Positions 55,078-64,000 of a stretch of 64,000 nt of DNA are shown here, piece after piece. A program made the position numbers and the translations under genes. Each line of letters starts with the position of its first letter. The first letter of the stretch is position 1. The notes below the pieces were generated by a model that saw only the letters and a list, made by a program, of their open reading frames with translations, did no database searches and was not told the DNA's origin. Source of the DNA: Pogostemon cablin (Eukaryota > Streptophyta > Magnoliopsida > Lamiales > Lamiaceae); NCBI GenBank assembly GCA_023678885.1, contig CM042985.1, positions 15,664,465 through 15,728,464 on the forward strand. The letters run 5' to 3'.

Positions 55078-56384
55078 ACATGTTGCTCGTCCCGACGCAA
55101 CCAAATCAAACTACAGGAGTCGTGTATAATTCACCAAGATAAAGTACAACACATATCACACATGCAACTTCATTAAATCAAACAAGTATTAATTGCTTCA
55201 TATATATCACTCATGCCAAACCAATCCAATCACACACCATTCGGAGTACTAAGTAATCTAGCTCTCAAGATAAGTATTTATTCTCTTTCACTCAAGTGCG
55301 TGAGGCACTATATAGGTTAATATAAACACTCATATCAATCCATATTCACGCGTAACCATAAGCTTGGCAAAAGTCTCAAAATTCAACTTATAATCAACTC
55401 TTCACTAGGATCACAAAGGACTTATTTTTGGGTTATAATGTTGGCTCTTTGGAAAAAGGTAGGAAAATTTAGGTAAAGTGACTTAAGACACTAGTAGAGA
55501 GTTACCTTGTAGGTTCTTGATTTCTACTTCTTGCTGCAATATCTCTTCCAACTTCTCCTCTTTTTTCATGGATTTCCTTCTTTTTCGTGCATCAACATCA
55601 TCTCTTTAGACAATTCAGGTACCAGTTTTAGGCACTACCCTTCTTCTCTTGTATAGGCCATCAGCTGCTAAGCTTCATGCACTATGTATAAAATTTATCG
55701 GGGTACCAGTTTCAGTCACTACCCCTAAACAAGATTTAACCATATTCTTCTCATCCAACCATATTCTATCTTCCTCTTTCTTCTTGCAACACTTACTCAC
55801 CTCAACTCTCTCTACCAGTGAATATGTTAATCAAGCTCAAATAAAGGTTTATAAGGTTATTTACTTTGGCTACCAAAGAAAAAGCTTTAACGGCTCAACA
55901 AGGCATCCAAGGGTTAATAAGATCATTAGGAAGGATAAAATTTGGCTAAGTAGCTTAATCTCAAAATAATGGCCTAAGATCATGTCCTAGCAATTTATCA
56001 ATCATAAGTCTCACACAAGACTCCGAGCCAAGTTCTAGAATACGTTCATATGAATGATCCTCTCAAGAATAAAATAATCATGATCAAACATGATTAGAAA
56101 GCTCAAATCCTCACATAGGTAATCCTAGTACTCCTCATAGCACATAATTAAGATCAATTCCACACAAACTCAACATACTTATCAAATTATACATGCCTTT
56201 CATCAATAGAAATTAACACATGAACACATGAATGCACAAAAATCCAAGCTTATACCCAATCAATCATACAAGCATCTATCAATCGATATCACTTATACAT
56301 TCCACTCACGCATGAATCACACCCCAAAAGAAAAATAATGGAATCAAGATGAATCGGAGGAAACCAAAGAAAACCTGAACCAAA
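55078..56384 (-). other. A5 3' noncoding region
   Basis: Lies between ORF1 and the polypurine tract; no coding signal. Shares scattered blocks with E1 and E3 (for example the CTCGTCCCGACGCAAC-type and GATAAAGTGACTTAAG-type blocks) and the paired GGTACC box. Confidence 0.65.
55618..55723 (-). repeat. Paired GGTACC box (A5), wide spacing
   Basis: Plus-strand GGTACCAGTTTTAGGCACTA at 55,618 and GGTACCAGTTTCAGTCACTA at 55,702. Box starts are 84 bp apart instead of 35, yet both boxes persist. Confidence 0.75.
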
Positions 56385-57904
56385 CTACTCCTCCGGAGCA
56401 TCATCATCCTCATCATCATCATCCTCATCATCAAGCCTCCGCTCCACAATCTGGTGTAGATCACCTATGTGTCTATCCAAGTAATCAACTCGATCACCCA
56501 ACCTACCAACTTTTTCATTCAAAGCAGTATACCTCTCATTCAGCGTAGCATAGTTGGCGTTGGCGAGTGCGAGCTGTCGATTAGTCTCCTGCTGGCTAGC
56601 AATGATCGCGACCAGCTGCTCCTGAATAAGACGAAGCTGCTCCCGTGTATCATTCGGGACAGCCCGCTGCTGACGCGGTGCTGGCTCATGCTAAGGTGCG
56701 TCGTGCTGCATTGGCATCTCTTCATCCTGCCGCTCCTCCTCGAGCTGCTCTTCCTCCTCGGGCTGCTGTGGTGGACGGAACTCTCATCGATCAACAATCT
56801 GTTGTAACTCCGCCATCCTACCATCCGCACACATCTGCGATACAGTCCTCCAATTACCACCCGACTTCACTGTCACAGATAAGGCGTTGTGTTTGAGAGA
56901 ATCCATCAACTTGTTCCTCGCCACCCAGATAGTAGTCAAGTTACTCACATCGAAGGGGAACATAAAATCGAAAGGCTTGAGTCCCCTCGTGAAGAACCAA
57001 TCTCCATCTTTGAAATGAGCAAATCCTCCCTTCATGCATGTAAATATTACCAAATCGGGCTCTCATATAATGGGTGTGATGCTAGTGAAATCCAAGTTAT
57101 AATGCTCAGCCATAATCGTCAGTAACCCTCCAATATTCACCTTTTGAAACCCAATGGTCCTGAATCGATGTAGCTGTGCAATGAAATACGCTCCAACATT
57201 GAACTGCACCTTATTTAGCATACACCACAAGGCGTAAAGCTCTCCTCTAGACACAACACTCCCCTCTGAGCGGGCGAACAACGTGTTGCTAAAAACACGA
57301 TCCATGTACCTCAAAACTGGATTTTTTATCGAAGAAGCACGAGCCTGCCTAATCTTATAATCTCCAATCTCCCATGTGATCTCTCTCCAAAACCTATTAG
57401 CGTTGAATGCACCATTCTCCAAACGAGAGATTCCCAAAGGCTTCTCAAACATCTCATTAAAATCCTCAGACGTCCATCTCCTACTCACTCCACCAAGCTG
57501 AAACGTACACTGATACGGGTACCCAAGCGGGTCCTTCACCATCTCAAATGAGCAAACTACTTCCACTGTAACATGGAAATACGTCGGTTTCTTTAATTCC
57601 ATAAACTTCTGGATACCCACTTGATCGAACATCCAGAAAATGTCATTCTCAATTCTCATTATCCTCATCGCCTCATCATCTTGGTATCGAGTACGAGCTA
57701 TCTTATCTGAGACTTCTTCCCATTTTTCTTTAATCTCATCCCAGTTTTGCATTTGAATTTTGAAGTCTCGGGTAAATGATCTTGTAGCCTCAGCTTCCTA
57801 GTCACTGTATCCACATTCGAAGGCCTATCTTGCCTCTTCTTCGATCTTACTTCCTCTGCTCTACCTTTACCTTTACTTGATCCTTGTCCCTTTCCTGAAA
57901 ACAA
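56385..57904 (-). pseudogene. Athila ORF1-like gene downstream of pol (about 505 codons)
   Basis: Start ATG at 57,904 (MFSGKGQGSSKGKGRAEEVR); stop at 56,385-56,387. Features in order: Lys/Gly-rich N-terminus (1-30); a conserved central domain of about 230 residues (57,752-57,063, with NDIFWMFDQVGIQKFMELKK near its start and a WCMLNKVQFNVGAYFIAQLH block) resembling the Arabidopsis Athila ORF1 family; a coiled-coil-like stretch (QLALANANYATLNERYTALN, about 56,570-56,510); and a run of Asp/Glu at the end. No signal peptide or membrane segment is visible. One frameshift near 57,790 and stops at 57,063, 56,784 and about 56,695. The position corresponds to the env-like slot of Athila elements; function unknown. 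Confidence 0.75.
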
Positions 57905-58640
57905 CTATTTTAACACAACCAACAAGACAAGAACACAAGTATTTGACTCGCATGCATAATCACTCAAACTAACATCTCAACACCACTTGCTTATTCAACA
58001 TGCTCAAATCATCTTCAATCACACGTTCTTTAATCATCAAAACATAACCAACAAGCATGCATTAAGCAATTCAAGCAATTCCACCAAAAATTTCAACAAT
58101 TGAACTTCATGAACCACTCCAACTATCATCAATTTGAACTAAACTAACATGCTTATCCTAATAGATGCACAAAATTGTTGATCAATTCACATAAACCATC
58201 AAGTTCAATCTATAATCAAACATTCTCCACCAACAAACATGAATTTATATGAATCAAATCAAATTATCAACATTTACCATGAAAACCAACCAAATTCAAC
58301 CTCAATCCTCCTAACCACAACGAATTGCATACCTAAACCTTCAATCCGAGAGTAATTGAGTTGGAAGAACGTACCTTTTGACTTGCCCATGGTAAACAAA
58401 TGATCGAATCACACACACACTTAAGAATCGCGACTGGAGCCCTAATTTTGCGACGAAAATCGCCCAAATCCGCGCCCAATTCATAAATTCAAGGTGTAAT
58501 GTTGTGTAATCGGTGTGCAATCAAGTGTAATTGAAGAATTTGTGCAAGAGTGTAGAGGTTCGAAGAGGGTTCGGGGTTTGGTGTTTTGAAAAGTGATCGA
58601 ACCCTTCTGAAAAATCGACTTAAAATGCGTACTTGGCTTG
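57905..58640 (-). other. Spacer upstream of ORF1, no gene
   Basis: AT-rich and without a convincing coding frame; includes many CAAC/TCAA-rich stretches. It ends at the TCGA-box array. Part of the Athila element between integrase and ORF1. Confidence 0.6.
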
Positions 58641-58641
58641 G

Positions 58642-59032
58642 TTCGACCTCAGGTTCGACCTCTTGAACAGGTCGAACCATGGATGACGAGGTTGAACCTA
58701 CCTTCTGGACAAATGCTCTACTTGGTTTGACCTGGGTTCGACTTGCTGGACAGGTCGAACCATCCTTGTTTTGGTCGAACCTATCATCTGAAAAACAGAG
58801 TGCTCTGAACGAACTGGTTCGACCTCGGGTTCGACCTTCCAATCAGATCGAACCATATCGACTCAGGTCGAACCACCCTACTGCATGACTTAAGACCTCG
58901 GGTTCGACCTTGGTTCTACCTGTTAGGCAGGTCGAACCTAGAATGATCTGGTCGAACCACCTCACTGGATGATTTTCTGCATCGATTCGACCTCCAGGCT
59001 TTGGTCAAACCTACCCTAGCTTTGGTCGAACC
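58642..59032 (-). repeat. TCGA-box tetrad array between integrase and ORF1 (5 units)
   Basis: Five units on the plus strand: 58,642/58,654/58,670/58,690; 58,726/58,737/58,753/58,773; 58,818/58,830/58,846/58,866; 58,903/58,914/58,930/58,950; and a three-box unit 58,986/59,003/59,024. Steps are 11-12, 16-17 and 20-21. The unit period is 83-92 bp. Confidence 0.9.
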
Positions 59033-59525
59033 ACCCTCCTAAGCTTCCAAACTGAGTGTTCTTCAATCCCTACACACTTTAAACTTCAATACGAATCATT
59101 AGGTACTAACTAGAGCACAACCTCATAAAAAATTATTCCAAAAAATATTATTCATGAGTAACTCCGCAATCACTCAAAATACGAAACAACAAAAACACCA
59201 CAGGACATTAGGCAAGTTGTAAAAAATTGTCACATCAAAATCGATTAAAATTTTAAATATGGCACAAAAACCAACTCCCCTAACAAACATCACGAAGAAA
59301 AGATTATACTATCGGTACTTATCAAGGTAAGTACATCACATCCCCCCCAAACTTAGTAGAAACTAAAGTTGAAACTAAGTTTGCAAAGAGATGTAATTGC
59401 CGATAAGTAAGCACTTCAAATATAAAAATTTCTTACTCACACGAAAGAAATAAAGCATTAAAACGGGAGGGAAAGCCCCCAACAGGCGCTCATGTTTAAT
59501 GTCGGAGAGTCACGCCGATACCAAC
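59033..59525 (-). other. Post-integrase noncoding segment of A5
   Basis: Collinear (inverted) with 49,144-49,590. Contains the internal polypurine-like tract at 59,341-59,354 (minus-strand AAGTTTGGGGGGGA). No coding signal. Confidence 0.75.
59341..59354 (-). promoter_or_regulatory. Internal polypurine-like tract (A5)
   Basis: Minus-strand AAGTTTGGGGGGGA followed by TGTGATG, 170 bp after the integrase stop and 4.3 kb before the LTR. Confidence 0.65.
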
Positions 59526-62100
59526 TCAAATCAAAGTATCCACAAAGACGACACAAACATCAACCGGCGACCTATAATGCTTCAAGCGATGTCCATTCGC
59601 CGCAAAAATGTCTCCATCCTTGTCAATGAGCTCAAAACTCCCCCCACCTAAGGCTCGATGAATCATGAATGGTCCCGTCCACTTTGACTTCAACTTGCCT
59701 GTAAAAAGCTTTAAACGAGAGTTAAAGAGTAATACCTCATCTCCTTGCTTGAACTCCTTATACGAGATCTTCGAATCATGCCACCTTCTAATCCTTTCCT
59801 TGTAAATCTCTGAATTCTTGTATGCACGAATCTGAAACTCATCCAAAAGATTGATGTGAGTAATCCTCAACTCCTTCACATCCCTGAGAGTCAAGTTCAA
59901 GCTTCGCAAAGCCTAAAATGCTTTGTGTTGAATCTCTACAGGTAAGTGGCACGACTTCCCATAGACAATCTGATATGGTGACATATCTAACACCGTCTGG
60001 TACTCGGTCCGGAACCACCACACGACGTCATCGAGCTTCCAAGCCCAATCCTTTTTATTGGTTCCGACCACTTTCTCCAGAATCTATTTGACTTGATGGT
60101 TAGAGACCTCCGCTTGCCCATTCGCTTGAGGATGATAGGGTGTAGTAACCCTATGCTTAACACCATACCCTTTAAGCACCTTCTCAAGAAATTTATTTAC
60201 GAAGTGAGTACCTCCATCACTAACAAGTGCTCTAGGGACTCCAAAATGGGAAAATATATGCTTCTTCAAGAAAGATATAACAGTTTTCGAATCATTCAAG
60301 CGAGTAGAAATATCTTCCACCCACTTAGAAACATAATCCACCGCAAGTAGAATGTAGATAAACCCATTAGATGGGAAAAGGCCCCATAAAATCGATCCCC
60401 CACATATCAAAAATCTCGACCACTATGCTCGGCTGAAGTGGCATCTCGTCTCTCCTACCGATGTTCCCCATTCGTCGACATCTATCGCAAGACACCACAT
60501 AGGTCTCACAATCCTTGAACAATTTTGGCCAATAAAGAGCGGACTGAAGTACCTTGGCTGCTGTCTTGTAAGCGCCGAAGTGTCCCCCGTTAGGTTGTGC
60601 ATGGCAAAACTCGAGAACACTCTCCATCTCCATCTCGGACACACACTTACGGATGATAGAATCCGTGCAAATCTTGTACACAAACGGATCATACCATATG
60701 AAAGTCTCAACATCCCTTTTGAATTTAGCAAGTTGATATCGGTTGAGATCCCTTGGAATTTCTCCCACAGCAATATAATTCACATAATCTGCATACCATG
60801 GATCAACTCCCTGCGCAACAACCACACACGCTCGCTCAGCCCCTTCAACAAACACGGCCATGATCTTTTCATCCGGGAACATTTCCTCAATATACTCGAA
60901 AGAATTAGCGCAATGTTCCCTAGTCTCCAATCTCGAAAGATGATCCGCAAGCACATTATCAGAACCTTTCTTATCCCGGATCTCCATGTCAAACTCTTGA
61001 AGTAGAAGAATCCACCTTATGATCCTAGGCTTCGTCTCCTTCTTTTCCATCAAGTACCGAATCGCAGAATGATCCGTGTACACTATAATCTTCATGCCAA
61101 CCAAATACCGACGGAACTTATCGAATGCGTACACAACAGCCAAAAACTCCTTTTCAGTCACCGTGTAATTCTTTTGTGCCGCATCGAAAGTCTTACTCGC
61201 GTAGTAAATGGTGCAGAACTTCTTCTCCTTCTTCTGCCCAAGCACCACTCCAAGTGCTACATCACTTGCATCACACATTAGTACAAAAGGTTGAGTCCAA
61301 TCCGGTGTGATCAAGATAGGTGCAGTGATAAGCGCCTCCTTCAAAACTTGAAAAGTTGTTAAACATTCATCATCAAACACAAAAGAAACACCCTTTTCAA
61401 GTAAGTGAGATAAGGGCTTAGAGTATTTTGAGAAGTCTTTTATGAATCTCCTGTAAAAACCGGCGTGTCCAAGGAAAGACCGCACTCCTCTTTCATTGGT
61501 TGGTGGTGGAAGCTTCTCAATTGCCACCACTTTAGCACGATCTACTTGCAATCCTTTGGTAGAAACATGATGCCCAAGAACAATCCCATCCTTCACCATG
61601 AAGTGACACTTCTCCCAATTCAAGACAAGATTAGTCACTTGGCATCTCTTCAAAACAATAGCTAGGTTAGACAAACAAATATCAAAGGAGGAACCAAAAA
61701 CAGAAAAATCATCCATGAACACCTCCATGATCTTCTCTATCAACCCATCGAATATCGCCATCATGCATCTCTGAAAAGTAGCAGGCGCATTACTTAACCC
61801 AAATGGCATTTTCCGAAAAGCAAAGGTTCCATAGGGGCAAGTAAAAGTGGTCTTTTCTTGATCCTCGGGGGCAATCATAATTTGGTTGTACCCCGAGTAT
61901 CCATCCAAGAAACAATAAAACTCATACCCTGCAAGACGATCTAACATTTGATCCATGAAAGGAAGAGGAAAATGATCCTTACATGTGTTCTCATTCAACT
62001 TCCTATAATCAGCACATGTACGCCATCCCGTAGGGATCCTTGTGGCTATCGCTTCTCCATCCTCAACTTTTACTACAATCATACCCCCTTTTTAGAAACT
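59526..62100 (-). pseudogene. A5 pol: RT, RNase H, integrase (nearly intact)
   Basis: A 571-codon open frame (62,082-60,367) holds RT from RTCADYRKLNENTCKDHFPL to the catalytic EVFMDDFSVFG (about 61,720-61,690; FMDDFSVFG is the Athila/Tat form of the YxDD box), RNase H (LMCDASDVALGVVL and YTDHSAIRYLM), and the integrase zinc finger (HAQPNGGHFGAYKT then CDRCRRMG, about 60,600-60,470) up to WGIDFMGPFP. After a frameshift near 60,370 the integrase core continues (VSDGGTHFVNKF, QANGQAEVSN) to the C-terminal KWTGPFMIHRALGGGSFEL and stop at 59,526. Damage: frameshift in an A/G homopolymer near 62,095, frameshift near 60,370, stops near 60,087 and 59,912. Normally copies RNA into DNA and integrates it. 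Confidence 0.92.
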
Positions 62101-63829
62101 ACATGCAATGGACTCACATGGGGACTATCACTAATAGGATATATGATTCCAGCATCCAACCACATAAGAATTTGCTTCCTAATCACCTCTTGAATCGCGG
62201 GATTAACCCTCCGCTGATTCTGAACACTTGCCTTCGCCTCGTCTAACAATCTTATCCTATGCATGCAATACGAAGTACTTATTCCTTTCAAATCCTCAAG
62301 AGACCAACCAATCACAGATTTATACTTCCTAAGAACATTCAATAACTCCTCAAGTTGATCATCATTAAGAGAAGAAGATACAATTACCGGGTATTTTTCG
62401 TTGTCGCCAAGAAAGGCATACTTCAAGTGTTCCGGCAAAGGTTTCAACTCCTCTTTCCTCACTTCCATCGGAGAACTCTCGTTATCCAAAGGCAAGTACT
62501 TCCTAGTCCACTTAACTTCTTCCACCTTAGTTCTTTCCGATTCAAACCTGTCATCACCCAAAGAAAGTAAGTTTTCAAGAAAGTCAATACATACCTCATT
62601 GAAAAATCCGTCAAGCTCCGTAGTGGGATAAGTAAGAGACTCCATCAAACATGTCTCAAGAGGATCCTTTGACAGGATTAGAGACATATCCTCTTTCACA
62701 ATCTCTTCCACTACGTCAATACTATAACACTGCGACTCCATGGGCATCTTCATCGCTTTGTCCAAGTTGAAAAGAACTTCTTCTTTGTCCATTCGAAGTC
62801 TAAGCTCTCCTTTCTGAACATCAATCATTGCTCCGGCAGTAGCAAGGAAAGGTCTCCCCAAGATTAAAGGGATATTATCCTTGTCTTCTTCCATTTCTAG
62901 CACAAGGAAATCCACAGGAAAGACAGCTTCTCTACTTTGACGAGAATGTCTTCAATTATACCTTTTGGAAACGTCATCGACCTGTCCGCCAATTGGAGAA
63001 CCACTGTTGTAGGGGTAAGATCTCCAAACCAAGCCTCTGAAAGATGGACAAAGGCATCAAATTGATGCTTGCCCCTAGATCGCACAAAGCTCGCCGTGCC
63101 GGCCCCTTTCCGATCTCACATAGAATAGTGAAGCTCCCCAGATCCTTCATCTTTTGCGGTAGCTTCCTTTGAATGATTGAGCTGCAATTTTCAGATAAAT
63201 TCACCGTTTCAATTTCGGTTAAGCTCCGCTTCTTCAACAATATATCTTTAAGAAATCGGGCATAGAACAGTATCTCGATGATTGCCTCTGAGAAAGGAAT
63301 GCTCAAGCTTATCTTGTTTATTATCTCTGAAAACTTCTTGAACTTCTCTTCCAATCCCTTCTTCACAAACTTGTAAGGAAACGGCGGAGGTATCTTTGTT
63401 TTGGGAATCCCCCATTCATCACGATCAACCTTCCCCACGCCTCATCAAATTTCTCACCCTGATTCATAACAAATCGAGTGATCTCTTGCTTCATTCTTAA
63501 GATTCTTGAGGGTGGCATGTATCTCTCCAAGAACTTCTGCTGTAGTTGGTCCCATGTATTGCAATCAGCTGGATCAAGGGTCTCATACCAAGCTTCCGCC
63601 TTATTAATTAAAGAGAACTTGAATAAGGCGATCCGCCTAGCATTATCATTCGCTCCACTGCCCTTTTGAGTGTTTGCATAACCAAGAAATCTTCGGAGAT
63701 GCTGATATGGATCTTCAAAACAACCTCCAGAAAAGGGATTCTTCTCTACCATGTTAATAAGAGCGGGATTTATCTCAAAATCATCATCTTCCCCCCTTGC
63801 TCCTATCAACCCCATGTTGACATTCCCAA
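62079..63829 (-). pseudogene. A5 gag and protease, with internal deletion
   Basis: Gag from VNMGLIGARGEDDDFEINPA (63,829 leftward) through LERYMPPSRILRMKQEITRF to EKFDEAWG near 63,440, where it jumps directly to DRDEWGIPKTKIPPPFPYKF. The gag C-terminal region and the TCGA-box linker seen in E3L and A2 are deleted. The protease core ALCDLGASINLMPLSIFQRL is at about 63,060, and IPLILGRPFLATAGAMIDV at about 62,870. The linker into RT has EEIVKEDMSLILSK and ends VVSKKG at 62,100. Frameshifts near 63,440, 63,030 and 62,925. The gag N-terminus is lost at the junction with an inverted LTR scrap. Confidence 0.85.
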
Positions 63830-63880
63830 ACTACAATTGATATCCTTCACACTTGGGGATTAAAGTTGTGTGTTGAGAAA
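63830..63880 (+). repeat. Scrap of an Athila-like LTR end, plus strand
   Basis: ACTACAATTGATATCCTTCA, then CACTTGGGGATTAAAG and GTGTGTTGAGAAAAC match the last 50 bases of the A2-type LTR, stopping just before the CGCTCATCA terminus. It is wedged between minus-strand gag and plus-strand gag. Confidence 0.65.
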
Positions 63881-63892
63881 ACAATTGATAGT

Positions 63893-64000
63893 TATGGTTG
63901 GTCGTGATGAATGGGGGATTCCTAAAACAAAGATACCTCCGCCGTTTCCTTACAAGTTTGTGAAGAAGGGATTGGAAGAGAAGTTCAAGAAGTTTTCAGA
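63893..64000 (+). pseudogene. Inverted copy of Athila gag-pro segment at window edge
   Basis: Plus-strand GRDEWGIPKTKIPPPFPYKF then VKKGLEEKFKKFS, the same peptide encoded on the minus strand at 63,320-63,425. It is open to the window end and opens another mirror-image copy to the right. Confidence 0.75.

Larger units (their letters stand above)
53789..63829 (-). mobile_element. Autonomous-type Athila element A5, nearly full length
   Basis: Minus-strand order from the right: gag (N-terminus cut at 63,829), protease, RT, RNase H, integrase, internal polypurine tract, TCGA-box array, ORF1-like gene, 3' noncoding region, polypurine tract, 3' LTR (first 1.28 kb). The LTR tail and the 5' LTR are missing at inverted junctions. 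Pol is the best preserved in the window. Confidence 0.88.

Noticed and set aside
56385..57904. Calling the A5 downstream gene a retroviral envelope
   Set aside because: No signal peptide, furin-like site or membrane segment is visible; only its position is env-like.
58642..58678. tRNA gene suggested by the GGTTCGA core
   Set aside because: No cloverleaf, A box or acceptor stem at the proper distance.
58642..59032. CRISPR-like regularly spaced repeats
   Set aside because: Boxes are 9 bp and alternate in orientation with fixed short spacers, inside a eukaryotic retrotransposon. No cas genes, and repeat and spacer lengths do not fit.

Overview
This is nuclear DNA from a flowering plant. I see no convincing host gene, tRNA, rRNA or CRISPR array: nearly every base that can be assigned belongs to LTR retrotransposons nested in one another, plus Stowaway-like MITEs, a microsatellite and an AT-rich tandem array. 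The plant assignment rests on Athila, Tekay (chromodomain) and Tat/Retand Ty3-gypsy proteins, Ty1-copia elements primed by initiator tRNA-Met, CTCCCTCCGTCCC-type MITE termini and degenerate TTTAGGG-like tracts. I cannot name the species.

Layout, left half. A Tat/Retand element T1 (minus strand, about 17.27-39.72 kb) is the oldest layer. It is split by two copia elements, C1 (19,658-27,840) and C2 (31,495-39,680, itself carrying a MITE). At its left edge lies the 3' tail of another copia LTR (C3, 17,077-17,273). An Athila-like element A2 (minus, 3,480-17,076) sits in that LTR. A2 is split by a complete Tekay chromovirus (plus, 4,450-14,401) and by a second Athila-like element E1 (plus, 1-3,479). 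The Tekay gag holds a solo copia LTR (7,573-8,966) with a perfect GGGGA target duplication. The chain T1 > C3 > A2 > Tekay > solo LTR is five insertions deep.

Layout, right half. After an (AT)n run and an AT-rich satellite-like array with telomere-like tracts (40.7-43.3 kb) comes a mirror-symmetric block of Athila-like DNA: E3L (minus, gag-pro without reverse transcriptase), integrase fragments in a 0.54-kb fold-back, E3R (plus), and A5 (minus), a nearly complete autonomous-type Athila with gag, protease, RT, RNase H, integrase and a downstream Athila ORF1-like gene. The joints are fold-backs or head-to-head and tail-to-tail inversions.

The most unusual signal is in the Athila-like copies. 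A 9-bp box (GGTTCGACC, or TGCTCGACC in other copies) is arranged as a fixed tetrad: two forward copies then two inverted ones, with spacers of about 11, 9 and 2 bp. The tetrad recurs in the gag-protease linker, in the LTR and downstream of integrase. The unit-to-unit period is not always a multiple of three, so geometry is kept while reading frame is not, which points to a DNA- or RNA-level role. The same elements share an internal copy of their polypurine tract straight after gag or pol, and a paired AGTGCCCGAAACTGGTACC box in the 3' noncoding region. E1 and E3 look like pol-less, ORF1-less gag-pro derivatives that could depend on an A5-like partner.
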